Below, in pieces: positions 62,421 through 64,000 of a stretch of DNA of 64,000 bases. A program made the translations under genes and the position numbers. The stretch's first letter is position 1; every line of letters begins with the position of its first letter. The notes under the pieces were generated by a model, which saw only the letters and a program-made list of their open reading frames with translations, was not told where the DNA came from and ran no database searches. The stretch covers positions 76,502 through 140,501 of the forward strand of contig DLHO01000014.1 in assembly GCA_002483265.1 (NCBI GenBank). Direction: 5' to 3'. This DNA comes from Flavobacteriales bacterium UBA7666. GTDB taxonomy: Bacteria; Bacteroidota; Bacteroidia; Flavobacteriales_D; Crocinitomicaceae.

Positions 62421-62428
62421 TATCTTTG
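62421..62428 (+). promoter_or_regulatory. -7 element TATCTTTG upstream of the tRNA
   Basis: Exact TAnnTTTG match, 49 bases before the tRNA. The intervening DNA contains the AGCTACGGCACAGGCGC motif also seen near 1348. Confidence 0.5.
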
Positions 62429-62476
62429 TGCCCGCGCTGAAGCTACGGCACAGGCGCTGCACCCGTCTAACGACAA

Positions 62477-62550
62477 GGCTTCGTAGCTCAACTGAATAGA
62501 GCACCACATTACGGCTGTGGAGGTTTCAGGTTTGAATCCTGACGAGGTCA
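62477..62550 (+). tRNA. tRNA-Arg (ACG), divergent
   Basis: All arms fold. Acceptor GGCTTCG/CGAGGTC (two G-T wobbles), TA at 8-9, D stem GCTC/GAGC, anticodon stem CCACA/TGTGG with loop TTACGGC (anticodon ACG, Arg), variable AGGTT, T stem TCAGG/CCTGA with loop TTTGAAT, discriminator A. CCA is not encoded. A20, an arginine identity base, is kept. Two unusual features: the D loop has GA where nearly all tRNAs have GG (G19 to A), and the T loop has T at position 56 instead of C. A terminator follows. Confidence 0.8.
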
Positions 62551-62557
62551 CGAAAGG

Positions 62558-62590
62558 AACCCGGTTCATCAAAAGATGAACCGGGTTTTT
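62558..62590 (+). terminator. Terminator of the tRNA gene
   Basis: AACCCGGTTCATC pairs perfectly with GATGAACCGGGTT around AAAA (13-bp stem), followed by a T run. It starts eight bases after the tRNA. Confidence 0.95.
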
Positions 62591-62646
62591 CATTTCATAG
62601 TTGTGGCAAAAGCCGTGCTTTTGTAAGCAACTGAAATGAAAAACCC
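62583..62646. repeat. Long inverted repeat sharing an arm with the tRNA terminator
   Basis: GGGTTTTTCATTTCA at 62583 and TGAAATGAAAAACCC at 62632 are perfect complements, and TAGTTG versus CAACT extends the stem with a two-base bulge (19 bp). The left arm contains the 3' part of the terminator stem, so the two hairpins cannot form at once. An inner GCAAAAGC/GCTTTTGT stem adds to it. Confidence 0.85.
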
Positions 62647-62648
62647 AA

Positions 62649-62671
62649 GCCATCCGCCGTGGCGGAATGGC
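62649..62671. repeat. GC-rich hairpin
   Basis: GCCATCCGCC pairs with GGCGGAATGGC (one A bulge). A stable stem between the inverted repeat and the broken tRNA copy. Confidence 0.7.
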
Positions 62672-62710
62672 GGGTTCCATGCTCGTTATGAACAAAACGA
62701 GAGGATCTGT

Positions 62711-62727
62711 AATCCTGACGAGGTCAC
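62711..62727. repeat. Broken copy of the tRNA-Arg 3' end
   Basis: AATCCTGACGAGGTCAC is identical to 62535-62551, covering the T loop end, T stem, acceptor and discriminator of the tRNA. Here CAC follows (encoding CCA in part), but the rest of the tRNA is absent. Distance between copies is 176 bases. Confidence 0.9.
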
Positions 62728-62730
62728 CAC

Positions 62731-63090
62731 TAAAGTAGAAAAAGCATTTCTTCGGGGATGCCTTTTGCACTTTGTGGCGAACCTGCAGCTACTGGAGGAA
62801 CGAAGTCTGCTATCAGATTCTTCTAATAGTTTTTACGCATGTAAGATGCTTTTTCTTTTCCCTCAATACTTACCAGACAGTTATAGGGAGCAGAATCGGT
62901 GTTCGAATGCCTTAATTGTGTTAAGAATAGGTACGTTTATTGGGATATCCATGGGATATTCATGGGTTATTGTTGGTTTATTATCGGGATAAATACGGAG
63001 ATGGGATGCGTTAAAATTGGTGAAAGATCCATTTGTGATGTACTAATCTGTTTTTTAGCGCGTTGTATGGGATAACCAACATTATTCATC
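62731..63090. other. Non-coding stretch before the final gene
   Basis: About 360 bases with no gene I trust. It includes near-duplicate short text (GGGATATCCATGGGATATTC) around 62941, but no clear promoter element for the next gene. Confidence 0.4.
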
Positions 63091-63831
63091 ATGGCATACC
63101 AGGCTGGAACACTTCGACTGAAAGGCAAACTCGGAGACCTTTCATTTTACTATAACAAACAATGTGGGTATTTGGTCCGGCAGAAGGGTGGTCCGAGTAA
63201 AGAACAGATAGCTAATGGTCGGAATTTTGTGCGGATACGGGAAAATAATACTGAATTTTCGCTTGCTGTTAGTATTGGGAAGCTGATTCGAAGAGGGGTT
63301 AAAGCTTCGGTTGGATTGAGCGGAGATTCGAATGTTTCTCAACGATTAACGGGTTTACTTGTCAGGATAGGGAAAACTGATCTTTCTGCGATACGTGGTA
63401 TGCGCAACCCCAAAACAGTATTTAATGAGCCGGCTTCAAGGGGATTGCTGAAATCTTTTGCTTTTTATGTGACCCAGCCGCTCACTTCAGTTTATACCAG
63501 CCAGATCCACTGCGATACGGCGACAGGCTCCATTGTTTTTACAGGTTCTGTATCCAGTGAATTTTTCCGTGTACCGAAAGGTGCTACCCATGTGCAAATC
63601 AAAGCAGCAGTGGTTGAACTTGATTTTGACAACAAATTGTATAAAGTCTATCCGGCGCCAGTTTATATTGCTGCGCTGGAAAACTCCATGCCGTCTGCTG
63701 ATTTTGCTTGTGAGGTTGACATGATTAATACCCCTTTAAGAATTGGTGTTGTTGCGATCGCATTTTTGCAGGAGAAGAACGGAGGGCTTTATGGATTGGC
63801 GGATGGGGTTAGTTTGGGGATAGTGGGATAG
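63091..63831 (+). CDS. Uncharacterised Bacteroidota family protein
   Basis: 246 aa, no signal peptide. The start MAYQAGTLRLKGKLGDLSFY, then QKGGPSKEQIANGRNFVRIR and ENNTEF, are what I remember from a large family of short hypothetical proteins in Bacteroidota (typically beginning MAxQxGxxKLxGxxGxxSFY with R-x-R-E-N-x-x-E-F). The C-terminal half looks beta-rich. No function known to me. These genes often occur as scattered paralogues. Confidence 0.7.
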   Translation: MAYQAGTLRLKGKLGDLSFYYNKQCGYLVRQKGGPSKEQIANGRNFVRIRENNTEFSLAVSIGKLIRRGVKASVGLSGDSNVSQRLTGLLVRIGKTDLSAIRGMRNPKTVFNEPASRGLLKSFAFYVTQPLTSVYTSQIHCDTATGSIVFTGSVSSEFFRVPKGATHVQIKAAVVELDFDNKLYKVYPAPVYIAALENSMPSADFACEVDMINTPLRIGVVAIAFLQEKNGGLYGLADGVSLGIVG

Positions 63832-64000
63832 GTCGTGTAATGAGTTCCAAAGCTGTGTGGAACGGGATCAATGTAAGACGGAAAAAGGATTCTGTAAAGC
63901 ATAACGAAAGTGATGCTTTTCTTTTTTCTTCATTTTCGTTTCACTACCGCTTGTAGCTTTAGCGAACGCGGTCTGTTTCTCATTCTCATTCTGAATCCAT
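63832..64000. other. Window end, nothing recognised
   Basis: About 170 bases after the last gene, with no terminator, promoter or ORF that can be supported. Confidence 0.3.

Noticed and set aside
62458..62465. GCACCCGT upstream of the tRNA as a displaced 5' acceptor arm
   Set aside because: It resembles the usual tRNA-Arg 5' end, but the present acceptor stem is complete without it and the match is only eight bases.
62636..62992. A 118-codon plus-strand reading frame
   Set aside because: It runs through the inverted repeat, the GC-rich hairpin and the broken tRNA copy, and its translation has no recognisable pattern.
62477..64000. Prophage or integrative element at the tRNA
   Set aside because: There is a duplicated tRNA end, but no integrase, phage or transfer gene in the visible part.
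1..64000. Replication origin or rRNA genes
   Set aside because: No DnaA-box cluster, dnaA/dnaN neighbourhood or rRNA sequence was seen.

Overview
The window is an AT-rich chromosomal segment from a member of the Bacteroidota, most likely order Flavobacteriales and perhaps a Fluviicola/Crocinitomicaceae-type bacterium (the last point is inference from gene content). Several things support this. Many non-operonic genes carry the Bacteroidota -7 promoter element (TAnnTTTG). Secreted proteins have signal peptides ending in SQ/AQ or a lipobox Cys. There is a type IX secretion (T9SS) C-terminal sorting domain. Family types typical of the phylum also occur: BT_3928 protein, DUF1599, GSCFA, WG repeats, DUF2723-like region, L31 type B and a menaquinone gene.

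Layout. 1-7 kb: a truncated FkbM-like methyltransferase, a septoil-knot repeat protein, a GNAT-nitrilase fusion, a tightly coupled six-gene operon of small secreted and membrane proteins on the minus strand (3.8-6.3 kb, including an easily missed 39-aa membrane protein), and intergenic DNA full of short tandem repeats, including a 21-unit heptamer array. 7-10.4 kb: an ECF sigma factor with an anti-sigma/WG-repeat protein, then a dead partial copy and an intact copy of a secreted transglutaminase-like gene. 10.4-18.8 kb: DEAD-box helicase, Crp/Fnr regulator, a DUF2723-like lipoprotein, pepT, a PLP enzyme, shikimate kinase, a membrane protein and a second transglutaminase-like protein. 18.9-28.3 kb: SpoIIE-type phosphatase, M61 peptidase, RluF, a small secreted protein, GH3 lipoprotein, iron permease family protein, SDR, YdjM-type hydrolase. 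28.4-33.2 kb: radC, polysaccharide deacetylase and GSCFA in one operon, facing a second sigma/anti-sigma pair. 33.4-42.8 kb: mdh, a large CotH/LTD T9SS cargo protein, a beta-helix lipoprotein, rpmE, a WG-repeat protein, an AAC(3) family protein. 42.8-45 kb: menB, a mechanosensitive channel and a hotdog thioesterase. 45-62.4 kb: folP divergent from a long run DUF1599, BT_3928, tpiA, prmA, a 1538-aa orphan, plsY and a 2241-aa PorE-like protein, then clpS. 62.4-64 kb: a divergent tRNA-Arg(ACG), hairpin-rich DNA with a broken copy of the tRNA 3' end, and an uncharacterised Bacteroidota protein.

How genes work together. Housekeeping functions (glycolysis, folate, shikimate, menaquinone, phospholipid, ribosome modification, ClpS) are interleaved with cell-envelope genes. 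Two sigma/anti-sigma pairs suggest envelope-responsive regulation. The two giant periplasmic proteins around plsY are the most novel genes: one has the N-terminal architecture of the T9SS protein PorE but replaces the OmpA-like anchor with a very long coiled coil and two SPOR-like modules, and the other has no domain I recognise. At DNA level the most striking signals are four to five genes whose -7 element ends about four bases before the ATG (candidate leaderless mRNAs), a promoter-bearing repeat shared by unrelated genes, and the hierarchical heptamer array.
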